Source: CAIWHR01 sp039931775
Lineage (GTDB): Bacteria > Pseudomonadota > Gammaproteobacteria > Burkholderiales > Casimicrobiaceae
Length of the DNA: 61,753 nt
Direction: 5' to 3'
NCBI GenBank assembly: GCA_039931775.1
Contig: JBDTRG010000132.1
Location: 1-61,753, forward strand
Shown: one piece after another, positions 1 through 7,736 of the stretch
Layout of the letters: the number at the start of each line of letters is the position of its first letter
Position numbering within the stretch: the first letter of the stretch is position 1
The notes under the pieces: model-generated
The model's database searches: none
The model's input: the letters and a program-made list of their open reading frames with translations, nothing else
Told to the model about the DNA's origin: nothing
Made by a program: the position numbers and the translations under genes

Positions 1-887
1 TGCAGCAGCGCCACGCGATGGCGGGCGATCTCGCCGCGCCGAACCGCTTCCTGGATCGCGCAGCCGGGCTCGCGATCGTGGCGGCAATCGCGAAATCGGC
101 AATGCCCGAGCAGCGGCCGGATTTCGACAAAGGCATCGGCCAGGACCTCCGGCGCGATGTGGGCCAATCCGAACTCCTTGAGGCCCGGCGAATCGACGAC
201 CCAACCGGCATCGGCGTCGTCGCCGAGCAGATAGAGCGTCGATTGCGACGTCGTGTGCCGGCCGGTCAGCAGCGCTTCGGAGATTTCCGCCGTCTTTGCG
301 CGCGCACCCGGCGCGATGGCGTTGAGGATCGTCGATTTGCCCATCCCCGACTGTCCGACGAGCACGGTGCGCTGGCCGTCCAGAAAAGGGAGTAGCGGCA
401 CAACGTCGAGCGTGGCCGCCATGCGCACGACCGAGTACCCGAGCCGGGCGAAGGGTTCGAGCCGCGCGAGGAGCGCCGCGTAATCGGGCTTGTCCGACTT
501 GTTGGCGGCAAGCACGAAGCGGCACGCCTGCGCCTCGGCGGTGACGATCCAGCGATTGATCAGTTCCTCGTTGACCGAAAGGTCGGGCGCGACCACGCCG
601 ATCACCTGAGTTACGTTCGCGGCGATCAGCTTTTCGTTGAACGCATCGGACCGATGAAATAGCGTCGAACGCGGCTCGACGTTCTCGATCGATCCGCCGC
701 CGGCCACGCGCGCGACGCGCACGCGGTCGCCGCAGGCGAGCGTCGTGCTGCGGCCCTTCAGCACGCATTGGATCGCCTCGCCGCTGTCAAGACGCACCGC
801 GTAGTGCCGGCGTCGGCTCTCGGTGACAAGCCCGCCCTCGAGCGCTGCGGCGACGCGGGGACCATCCGGTTGAGGCGCGCGGGTCAC
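1..887 (-). CDS. rsgA: Ribosome small subunit-dependent GTPase A, C-terminal end cut by window
   Basis: RsgA is a circularly permuted GTPase that acts in late 30S subunit maturation. Reading from a GTG at 887, the protein has an N-terminal OB-fold-like part, then the permuted G domain: an NKSD (G4) motif comes before the P-loop GQSGMGKST and the DSPG (G3) motif. The cysteine/histidine zinc cluster that ends the family is also present (CRFRDCRHDREPGC). About 295 codons are visible and only the last part is missing. It lies 16 bases after the cytochrome c gene on the same strand, probably in one transcript with the M48 peptidase. GTG is chosen because homology-like sequence begins just after it. 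Confidence 0.93.
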   Translation of the reverse strand, partial: MTRAPQPDGPRVAAALEGGLVTESRRRHYAVRLDSGEAIQCVLKGRSTTLACGDRVRVARVAGGGSIENVEPRSTLFHRSDAFNEKLIAANVTQVIGVVAPDLSVNEELINRWIVTAEAQACRFVLAANKSDKPDYAALLARLEPFARLGYSVVRMAATLDVVPLLPFLDGQRTVLVGQSGMGKSTILNAIAPGARAKTAEISEALLTGRHTTSQSTLYLLGDDADAGWVVDSPGLKEFGLAHIAPEVLADAFVEIRPLLGHCRFRDCRHDREPGCAIQEAVRRGEIARHRVALL

Positions 888-903
888 GCGACGCCGATGC
901 CGA

Positions 904-1236
904 TCACGGCTTGAATTTGTAGAACTCGAGATTGAGGTAGGCGGCGATGTGCTCCTCCTCCTCGGGGAAGTAACCCTTGCCGAGATTCACGTTGCACCCC
1001 TGCACCTGCGCGAGGAGTTGCGCCGGCGTCTTGATCCGGCGATCGGCGCGCTTGTACATCTGATCCGGATCGCCGGAAAAGCGCTGGGCGTGGCATCCGA
1101 CGCAATCGCGATCGACCATCGTGCGCCCGGTCGCCGTATTGCCGGAGGAAAACGGCGCCGGTGGGGTCTGAGCGCTCGCCGCGCCGACGAAAGCGCACAG
1201 CGTGACGGCCAGCAGTACGGGAACGAGTCTTGGCAT
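904..1236 (-). CDS. Exported class I c-type cytochrome
   Basis: This 110-residue protein has a signal peptide (about residues 1-22, ending ASAQ) followed by one c-type haem site, CVGCH at residues 45-49, with a candidate distal methionine near residue 60. It should be a periplasmic monohaem electron carrier. Its redox partner cannot be told from the sequence. It sits between an M48 membrane protease and rsgA on the same strand, a neighbourhood I associate with betaproteobacteria. The ATG at 1236 is preferred because the much longer open frame upstream overlaps the M48 gene and lacks a signal peptide at its start. Confidence 0.88.
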   Translation of the reverse strand: MPRLVPVLLAVTLCAFVGAASAQTPPAPFSSGNTATGRTMVDRDCVGCHAQRFSGDPDQMYKRADRRIKTPAQLLAQVQGCNVNLGKGYFPEEEEHIAAYLNLEFYKFKP

Positions 1237-1262
1237 CGGTGCTCTCCTTGTCGCGGTCGGCG

Positions 1263-2513
1263 TTACGCTGCCTCGAGCCGGGCAACGCGAACGGTGGCCG
1301 GTGGGTGCGAGTCGTGGAACGCCGAGTAATACGGATCGGGCGTCAGCGTTGATGCATTGTCCTCGAAGAGCTTGACCAGCGCCCGGACAAGTGACGCGGC
1401 CGACGCGTTCTGCGCGGCGAAGGCGTCGGCCTCGAATTCGTGGCGGCGCGAATACGAGGAGGTCAGCGGCGCGAACACGAACGTGAAGGCCGGCAACGCG
1501 AGGAAGAACAGGATCAGCGCGACGCCGGGGCGCTCCGGCGCGGCCGGCACGCCGAGGCCTTCGTAGAACCATGGCGATGAAGCCAGCCACGCGAGCAGCG
1601 CGAGGAAGGCGAGCGAAAACGCCGCCATCCACAGCATCCGCTTCAGCACGTGCTTCAGCCGGAAGTGGCCGAGCTCGTGCGCGAGCACCGCCTCGATCTC
1701 GTCGGGCGCGAGGCGCGCGAGCAGCGTGTCGAAGAAGACGATGCGCTTGGCGCGCCCGAAGCCGGTAAAGAACGCATTGCCGTGCGACGAGCGCTTCGAT
1801 CCGTCCATCACGAAGAGGCCGCGGTTTTCGAAGCCGCAGCGCGCTAGCAGCGCCTCGATGGCGTCGCGCGCGGAGCCCGCCGGCAGCGGCGAGAACTTGT
1901 TGAAGAGCGGCGCGATCACCGTCGGGTAGAGCGCCAGGATCAGGAACTGGAAGCCGATCCACGCGGCCCACGCCCAGATCCACCACAGCGGTCCCGCTGC
2001 CCGCATCAGCCACAGCACCAGCGCGGCGAGCGGCAGACCCAGCGCGGCGCCGATGGCGACACCCTTGACGATGTCGGCGATCCACAGCGCTCGAGTCATC
2101 CGGTTGAAGCCGAACTTCTCCTCGATGACGAACGTCTGGACGTAGGAAAAGGGGAGGCCGACGATGCCCGAGATCGTCACGACGGCGACGATCAAAGCGA
2201 GGTCGCGGGCGAGGTTGCCCACCGGCAACGCGTCCGTCCAGGCGACGAGTGCCGCGAGACCGCCGCCGACGGTGAGTGCCAGCAGCAATGCGTTTTCGGC
2301 GAGCGTCTCGACCCTCCCGAACCGCGTGCGAGCCACGGTGTAGTCGGCGGCCTTCTGATGCGCGGGCAACGCGACGCGCTCGGCAAACGCCGCGGGAACC
2401 CGGTCGCGGTGTGCGGCGACATGTTGCGCGTGCCGGTGCGCGAGCCAGAGCTGCAGCGCGAGCGAGCCCGCGAGCATCGCGAGAAACACGAGGGTGAATG
2501 TAGATGCGGTCAA
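1263..2513 (-). CDS. M48 family membrane metallopeptidase (Ste24-like)
   Basis: A 416-residue integral membrane zinc protease resembling Ste24/CAAX prenyl protease 1. The zinc motif HELGH is at residues 279-283, and a downstream RHEFEADAF segment supplies the third ligand (Glu). Several hydrophobic segments flank the catalytic domain: one near residues 6-25, two in 74-120 and others around 150-195 and 290-350. Family members cleave membrane or misfolded proteins at the inner membrane. The substrate here is unknown, and bacteria lack CAAX-prenylated targets. It is first in a run with the cytochrome c and rsgA genes and is divergent from orn 75 bases away. Confidence 0.93.
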   Translation of the reverse strand: MTASTFTLVFLAMLAGSLALQLWLAHRHAQHVAAHRDRVPAAFAERVALPAHQKAADYTVARTRFGRVETLAENALLLALTVGGGLAALVAWTDALPVGNLARDLALIVAVVTISGIVGLPFSYVQTFVIEEKFGFNRMTRALWIADIVKGVAIGAALGLPLAALVLWLMRAAGPLWWIWAWAAWIGFQFLILALYPTVIAPLFNKFSPLPAGSARDAIEALLARCGFENRGLFVMDGSKRSSHGNAFFTGFGRAKRIVFFDTLLARLAPDEIEAVLAHELGHFRLKHVLKRMLWMAAFSLAFLALLAWLASSPWFYEGLGVPAAPERPGVALILFFLALPAFTFVFAPLTSSYSRRHEFEADAFAAQNASAASLVRALVKLFEDNASTLTPDPYYSAFHDSHPPATVRVARLEAA

Positions 2514-2588
2514 GGAGCGTGGACCCGCGGTGAAAGCGGGCCGATCGGAGTGTGCGAGAATGCCTGACCCATTTTACGCGAATCCGCA

Positions 2589-3134
2589 ATGCCCCAAGAC
2601 GCAAGCTGTCTGATCTGGATCGACATGGAGATGACCGGGCTGAAGCCCGAGTCGGATCGGATCATCGAAGTGGCGCTGGTCGTGACCGACGGCGATCTCA
2701 ACACCGTTGCCGAGGCCCCGGTCTGGGTCGTCCACCAGAGCGACGAAGCGTTGGCGGGAATGGACGCGTGGAACCAGGGAACGCACGGCCGCTCGGGCCT
2801 CATCGCCAAGGTGAAAGCGTCGACGTCGAGCGAGTCCGCCGTCGAGGAAGCGGCGCTCGCGTTCCTGCGCGAGCACGTGCCGTCGAAGGCGTCGCCGATG
2901 TGCGGCAATTCGATCTGTCAGGACCGGCGCTTTCTCGCGCGCTGGATGCCGGCGCTCGAGGACTACTTCCACTACCGCAACCTCGACGTCTCGACGCTGA
3001 AGGAACTCGCGCGTCGCTGGAAACCCGACCTGATGAAGGGGGTTCCGAAGGAGGGCAAGCACGAGGCGCTGGCCGACGTCTACGAATCGATCGTCGAGCT
3101 CAAGTACTACCGCGAAAACTTCATTCGCGCGTAA
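2589..3134 (+). CDS. orn: Oligoribonuclease
   Basis: Orn is a 3'-5' exoribonuclease of the DEDDh class that degrades 2-5 nt RNAs and pGpG, the product of c-di-GMP hydrolysis. The protein has 181 residues, the usual family length. Asp12 and Glu14 lie in the motif WIDMEMTGL, and the conserved HEALADV box near residues 157-163 supplies the catalytic histidine and aspartate. It faces the M48 protease gene head to head and converges with the O-methyltransferase gene. No strong Shine-Dalgarno is visible before the ATG, but the conserved N-terminus fixes the start. Confidence 0.97.
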   Translation: MPQDASCLIWIDMEMTGLKPESDRIIEVALVVTDGDLNTVAEAPVWVVHQSDEALAGMDAWNQGTHGRSGLIAKVKASTSSESAVEEAALAFLREHVPSKASPMCGNSICQDRRFLARWMPALEDYFHYRNLDVSTLKELARRWKPDLMKGVPKEGKHEALADVYESIVELKYYRENFIRA

Positions 3135-3144
3135 GGCGCTCCCG

Positions 3145-3804
3145 CTAGAGCTTGCGCGCCAGCATCACGCCGTCACCGACGGACAGAAGGCACGCGTCGA
3201 CGCGCCGATCGTCGCGAACCTTCGCGGTAATCGCGCGCAGCGCCACCGTATCCGGGCGCACGTCCGACGGGTCGGCCACGGTCCCGCTCCACAGCACGTT
3301 GTCGATCGCGATCAGGCCTCCTGCGCGCAGGAGCCCGAGGCAGGCCTCGTAGTAGGCGTCGTAGCCGGTCTTGTCTGCGTCGATGAACGCGAAATCGTAC
3401 GAACCGGCGCCGTCGCGCCTAAAGATTTTCGCGAGCGTTTCCCGGGCCGGGGCAAGGTGCAGCTCGATCCGGTCGGCGAGTCCTGCCTCGGCCCAGTAGC
3501 GGCGGGCGATCGACGTCCAGGCTTCGCTTAAGTCGCAGCAGACGAGACGCCCGTCCGGAGGAAGCGCGCTCGCGACCGCCAGCGCGCTGTACCCGGTGAA
3601 CGTGCCGATTTCGACGGCCCGGCGCGCGCCGATCAGACGAGCCAGGAACGCGAGCAGCACGCCCTGGTCGGCGCCGATCTGCATGCCGCCTTCGGGGAGG
3701 GCCGCTGTTTCGGCGCGCAGCCGCTTCTGGAGCGGCGATTCGCGCGCGACGACGCTCGAGAGGTAACGGTCGACGGTTTCGGACAGGAACGAGCGATGGG
3801 CCAT
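3145..3804 (-). CDS. Class I SAM-dependent O-methyltransferase (caffeoyl-CoA OMT-like)
   Basis: A 219-residue enzyme of the Methyltransf_3 family. The SAM-binding glycine loop is EIGTFTGYSALA (about residues 66-77), followed by an acidic VCCDLSE strand, and the metal-binding segment FIDADK sits near residue 140. Relatives methylate catechol-type hydroxyls with Mg2+, but bacterial members often have unknown substrates. It stands alone: convergent with orn and divergent from the cyclase gene across 137 bases in which I see no clear operator. Family assignment is firm; the substrate is not. Confidence 0.9.
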   Translation of the reverse strand: MAHRSFLSETVDRYLSSVVARESPLQKRLRAETAALPEGGMQIGADQGVLLAFLARLIGARRAVEIGTFTGYSALAVASALPPDGRLVCCDLSEAWTSIARRYWAEAGLADRIELHLAPARETLAKIFRRDGAGSYDFAFIDADKTGYDAYYEACLGLLRAGGLIAIDNVLWSGTVADPSDVRPDTVALRAITAKVRDDRRVDACLLSVGDGVMLARKL

Positions 3805-3941
3805 GGGGACGCTTCCTTGGTGATAAAGTGCCGGTGCGGCCGCGGTTTCGATTCGCGTCGCAATGGCGGGGTCGCGGCAAGTCTACAAGACGTCAACGAA
3901 ACCGCACCTGTTCCACACCCTATTCTGCGCATCGACGAATC

Positions 3942-5327
3942 ATGGAACCCGGAACGTCGACTTCCCCGATCAAGCGCAGGCTGACGGCGATCCTCGCCGC
4001 CGACGCGGTCGGCTACAGCCGGCACATGAGCGTCGACGAGGAACGCACGCTCAAGTTGCTGGCGGCGCAGCGCTCGATCATCGATCGAATCATCGTTTCG
4101 CACAGCGGGCGCATCATCAGCACGGCTGGCGACAGCGTCCTCGCCGAGTTCGCGAGCTCCGTCGAGGCGGTCCGCTGCGCGATCGAGATCCAGGAGGCGC
4201 TGGAGACGCGCAACTCCGGGCTGCCCGAGAGCGAGCGGCTCGTGTTCCGCATCGGTGTCAACTTGGGCGACGTGATGGTGGATGGCGCCGACATCCTCGG
4301 CGACGGCGTCAACGTCGCATCGCGCCTGGAGGGCATCGCCGATCCGGGTGGCGTGTGCATCTCGTCGTCCGTCTATGACCAGATCGCGGGCAAGCTGAGC
4401 CTGGGCTTCGTCGACATCGGCGAAAAGTCGCTGAAGAACATCGCGCGGCCGATCCGCGTCTACCGCTTCGATCGGGGCGGTGAGGCGGCGATTGCGACCC
4501 GCGCAACGTCCCGATCCCGGAATCGATGGGTCGGTATCGCTGGCGCCGTCGTCGTCGGTCTGGCGGCCGCGGCGGCGTGGAAGGTCGGGTTGTTCGAGCG
4601 GGCGGCTGCGCCGCCGACCGTTGCTGCACCCGCTTCCGCACCCGCGAGCGCACCCGCGCCGGCACCCCAGCCGACGGCGCAAGTGCGTCCGGAGGCCGCG
4701 TCCGAGGAAACGAAGCTCAAGCTCCAGATCGCCGAAGCCGAGCGAGCGAGGGCCGAGGCGGAACTGGCCCGTTCGCGGGCCGACGCCGAGGCAGCGAAGC
4801 AGCGTGCGGCGGCCGCCGCTTCCGAGCGGAAAAGCGTCGCGCCGGCCGCCACCGCACCCGTCCCTGCGCCGACCGCCGCGCCTTCACCTGCGGCAAAGGC
4901 GTCGGCACCGGCAGCCCCCGCTCCGGCGGCGCCCTCGACCGTTGCGGCGGTCGCGCCCGCCCAAGCTGTTGCGCCGGCGCCTTCTCAGGCCGGTGCCGGC
5001 GCTACCGGCGTCGCTACGCGATCTTGCGAGGCATGGGAAGAAGTGAAGCCGATGAGCGATACCGTTCCGGCGCGGATGGAAAACGGCGAAATCGTGGTCG
5101 AGAGAGGCGAACCAGGCAAGCCCGGATACCTGAGAGCCAGCGGCCGGCCGGCCCCCGATGGCCATCTGGTGCTCGCGGGGTCGTTTTTCACGCTCCTTGC
5201 GCGACTGAATTTCAAGGAGTATCCCGTGCGCTTCGAGGGGGGCTACTCCAACGGGCTCTACACGCTTCACGGGCGCATGGGGACCCGGGGGTGCACGGTG
5301 ATCGTACGTTTCGACAAGAGTCCCTAA
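3942..5327 (+). CDS. Membrane-anchored class III adenylate/guanylate cyclase
   Basis: A 461-residue protein. Residues about 12-175 form a class III cyclase domain with both metal aspartates (Asp21 in AADAVGYS, Asp64 in GDSVLAEF) and the transition-state pair Asn124/Arg128 in DGVNVASRLE, so it looks catalytically competent. A single transmembrane helix (about 195-217) follows, then a long Ala/Pro-rich stretch that includes a charged Glu/Ala/Arg segment (possible coiled coil), then a compact C-terminal domain (about 361-461) with two cysteines (362, 451) that could form a disulfide outside the membrane. Nucleotide specificity is undetermined. The ATG at 3942 replaces a start 38 codons upstream whose residues look non-coding. 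The next gene begins 30 bases later. Confidence 0.9.
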   Translation: MEPGTSTSPIKRRLTAILAADAVGYSRHMSVDEERTLKLLAAQRSIIDRIIVSHSGRIISTAGDSVLAEFASSVEAVRCAIEIQEALETRNSGLPESERLVFRIGVNLGDVMVDGADILGDGVNVASRLEGIADPGGVCISSSVYDQIAGKLSLGFVDIGEKSLKNIARPIRVYRFDRGGEAAIATRATSRSRNRWVGIAGAVVVGLAAAAAWKVGLFERAAAPPTVAAPASAPASAPAPAPQPTAQVRPEAASEETKLKLQIAEAERARAEAELARSRADAEAAKQRAAAAASERKSVAPAATAPVPAPTAAPSPAAKASAPAAPAPAAPSTVAAVAPAQAVAPAPSQAGAGATGVATRSCEAWEEVKPMSDTVPARMENGEIVVERGEPGKPGYLRASGRPAPDGHLVLAGSFFTLLARLNFKEYPVRFEGGYSNGLYTLHGRMGTRGCTVIVRFDKSP

Positions 5328-5357
5328 CCGCAGGTCAAGTGAGTCCAGGAGAAAACG

Positions 5358-6692
5358 ATGGCGCAGCGAGAATTGAACGCGGTCCCGACGATGGACCCGA
5401 CCGAGCATCAGAACCAGCTGCTGTCAGCGGCGGGGCGCTACCTCGCGGGCGGCGGGCTGGGGCTCTTCGTCATACCCCCGGAGCAGAATTTCGTGATCGC
5501 CCGCGGCCAGGGGAGCCACGTCTGGGACGTCGCCGGCCGCGAGTACATCGACTACCACTTGAGCTCCGGCCCGGCGCTGCTCGGTCATGCGCACCCCGCG
5601 GTCACCGCGGCCGTCGCGGCGCAGCTGCCGAAAGGGACGACTTTCTACTTTCTGAACGAGCCGGAGATCCTGCTCGCGGAGCGGCTGGTCGAGGCGATTC
5701 CCTGTGCCGACGTCATCCACTACACCGGTTCCGGCACCGAGGCGACCTTCTATTCGCTGCGGATCGCGCGAGCCTACACGCGCCGCAACAAGGTGCTGAA
5801 GTTCGAAGGCGCGTGGCACGGGATGCACGACTACGGACTCTGGGGCACGGTGCCGAGCGTACCGTCCGAGTATCCGCACGCGTTGCCCGATTCGGTCGGT
5901 GTGCCGCCCCAGGCCGGCGAAACGGTGCTCGTCGCGCCGTTCAACGAGACGGCGCAAGCGGTGGCGATGATCGAACACCATGCGCACACGCTTGCCGCGG
6001 TGATCGTCGAGCCATTGCAGCGCGTGCTGCTACCCGAACCCGGATTCCTCGAGGCGCTGCGCGAGGTCACGCATCGGCACGGCATCGTGCTCATCTTCGA
6101 CGAAATCGTCACCGGATTCCGGATCGGATGGGGCGGCGCCCAGGAGCGCTACGGCGTCGTGCCCGACATCGCCTGTTACGGCAAGGCCGTTAGCGGCGGT
6201 TTTCCGATGGCCGCCATCGCGGGGAGGGCCGACGTGATGTCGGTGCTCGATGCCCGGTCGCAGCCGCGCGCCAACGTGGTCTGGGCAACCAACACGCTCA
6301 ATGGCAATCCGGTGTGCGCCGCGGCCGGTTGCGCGGCGCTCGACGTGCTGTCGCAGCCAGGTGTCTACGATCGGCTGTCGCGCATCGGTTCGCGTTTGCG
6401 CAAGGGCCTGGTCGAGGCCGGCACGCGGCACGGTTTCGCCGTGCAGGCGCCCGGCGAGGACGCGGTGTTCGGCGTCCGGTTCACCGACCGCCGGCCGCTG
6501 CGCACGTGGATGGACCTGACGACCGCCGACAAGGATCTCGGCTGGCGTTGGGCGCTCGAGCTCCTGAAGCGCGGACTCGTCGTCAACCCGAACGAGAAGT
6601 TCTACATCTCGATCGCGCACAGCGACGCCGACATCGATCGCACGCTGGGGATCGCCGACGAAGCGTTTGCCGCGCTGAGCAAGGGTCGCTGA
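5358..6692 (+). CDS. Class III PLP aminotransferase, glutamate-1-semialdehyde aminomutase-like
   Basis: A 444-residue fold-type I enzyme. The PLP-phosphate/pyridine residues are recognisable: GSGTEAT for cofactor phosphate, Asp248 in FDEIVTGFR, and the Schiff-base Lys276 in YGKAVSGGFP. The sequence resembles GSAM-like 'aspartate aminotransferase family' proteins more than true HemL, including an N-terminal extension before the fold. I therefore do not call it hemL. It follows the cyclase gene by 30 bases and precedes the Nudix gene by 39, so the three may be co-transcribed. The substrate is unknown; a 1,2-amino transfer or omega-amino acid transamination are both possible. Confidence 0.88.
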   Translation: MAQRELNAVPTMDPTEHQNQLLSAAGRYLAGGGLGLFVIPPEQNFVIARGQGSHVWDVAGREYIDYHLSSGPALLGHAHPAVTAAVAAQLPKGTTFYFLNEPEILLAERLVEAIPCADVIHYTGSGTEATFYSLRIARAYTRRNKVLKFEGAWHGMHDYGLWGTVPSVPSEYPHALPDSVGVPPQAGETVLVAPFNETAQAVAMIEHHAHTLAAVIVEPLQRVLLPEPGFLEALREVTHRHGIVLIFDEIVTGFRIGWGGAQERYGVVPDIACYGKAVSGGFPMAAIAGRADVMSVLDARSQPRANVVWATNTLNGNPVCAAAGCAALDVLSQPGVYDRLSRIGSRLRKGLVEAGTRHGFAVQAPGEDAVFGVRFTDRRPLRTWMDLTTADKDLGWRWALELLKRGLVVNPNEKFYISIAHSDADIDRTLGIADEAFAALSKGR

Positions 6693-6731
6693 CCGGCGTC
6701 GATCGGCCGTGCCGTCCTCGATCGCGTTGCG

Positions 6732-7322
6732 ATGGCGATAGCCGCACCACACGCAATCCGGTACTGCAGCGCTTGCGGCTCCGAGCGCATCGAGTTCCGG
6801 GTTCCCGACGGCGACAACCTTCCGCGGTTCGTCTGCGCGGCGTGCGGCACGATCCACTATCAGAATCCGAAGGTCGTCGTCGGCTGCCTTCCGGAATACG
6901 GCGACCAGGTGCTGCTATGCCGGCGCGCCATCGAGCCGCGGCACGGGTTGTGGACGCTGCCGGCGGGCTTTCTCGAGAACGGCGAAACGGTGACCGCGGG
7001 CGCCGTGCGCGAGACGCTGGAGGAGGCCAATGCCCGGGTCGCGGTCGACGCGCTCTACACGATGATCAGCCTGCCGCACATCAGCCAGATCTACGTGATG
7101 TTCCGCGCGAAGCTCCTCGACCAGGGATTCGGGCCCGGCCCCGAGAGCCTCGAGGTGCGGCTTTTCCGCGAGGACGAAATCCCATGGGAGGACCTCGCGT
7201 TTCGCACGATCGGCAGGACGCTGCGCAACTATTTTCTCGATCGCAAACTCGGTTCGTTTCCCACCCGCGTCAGCGTGCTCGAGCGCAAGGCGGCGCGCCC
7301 GGACCTATCGGGGGCCGCTTGA
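6732..7322 (+). CDS. Zinc-ribbon Nudix hydrolase
   Basis: A 196-residue Nudix protein. An N-terminal zinc ribbon (CSAC at residues 12-15 and a second CAAC pair) is followed by the YQNPK segment typical of this subgroup and a Nudix box beginning GFLENGE and continuing RETLEEAN. The box keeps the catalytic REXXEE glutamates, but Asn replaces the usual glycine after EE. Relatives hydrolyse dinucleotide or nucleoside-diphosphate derivatives such as NADH or ADP-ribose. The substrate cannot be read from sequence. Its 3' end overlaps the convergent DUF1850 gene by 18 bases. Confidence 0.92.
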   Translation: MAIAAPHAIRYCSACGSERIEFRVPDGDNLPRFVCAACGTIHYQNPKVVVGCLPEYGDQVLLCRRAIEPRHGLWTLPAGFLENGETVTAGAVRETLEEANARVAVDALYTMISLPHISQIYVMFRAKLLDQGFGPGPESLEVRLFREDEIPWEDLAFRTIGRTLRNYFLDRKLGSFPTRVSVLERKAARPDLSGAA

Positions 7323-7712
7323 GCGTTGGTCGGCGACCGGCATGCAGCTCTTGAACACGACGACTTCGCCCTGGCGCGTGGGGCCGACTAGGCGCCCCAA
7401 CTCGCTGCAGCGTCCCCCGCCGCACACGGTGTAGTCGCGCGCGTAGGACGAGCGCGTCAGCCTCAGCTCGGCGAACGTGGTGTGCGGCGCCCACGTCCAC
7501 CAGCCGTTACGCAGCATTGCCTCCGGCGGCGGCTCCATGCCGGCGCCGCTGCCTTTGACGCGGGCCTCGACGAGAACGAGCGCCGTACCCTCCGGGCGGT
7601 AACGTTCTTCCCAGCGCGTCTTCTCGACAGAATGGTCCCATGCGAGCGTGAACTCGGCATGGGGAAGGGTCGCGCGAACGACGCCGGCGACGATCAGGCA
7701 GATCGCGCTCAC
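7305..7712 (-). CDS. DUF1850 protein, TRAP-associated
   Basis: A 135-residue protein that I recognise as DUF1850, a family usually encoded beside TAXI-type TRAP transporters. It begins with a hydrophobic segment (about residues 3-15, probable signal or anchor) and has the conserved pattern FTLAWDHSVEKTRWEERY near residues 21-38 plus a C-terminal CGGGRCSELG region. The start is a GTG at 7712, 24 bases after the permease stop, so it is probably the last gene of the transporter operon. Its biochemical role is unknown; context points to an accessory part in uptake or substrate capture. The 3' end overlaps the Nudix gene on the other strand by 18 bases. Confidence 0.82.
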   Translation of the reverse strand: MSAICLIVAGVVRATLPHAEFTLAWDHSVEKTRWEERYRPEGTALVLVEARVKGSGAGMEPPPEAMLRNGWWTWAPHTTFAELRLTRSSYARDYTVCGGGRCSELGRLVGPTRQGEVVVFKSCMPVADQRSSGPR

Positions 7713-7736
7713 GCCGGCCCGATGACGGCGTAGCGG

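Noticed and set aside
4526..6193. 555-codon plus frame spanning the cyclase and aminotransferase genes
   Set aside because: It overlaps two genes with intact catalytic motifs in another frame and is Arg/Gly-rich without domain features.
5358..6692. Calling the aminotransferase hemL
   Set aside because: It resembles GSAM-like aminotransferases but has an N-terminal extension and differs in key segments; a true HemL assignment needs a family search.
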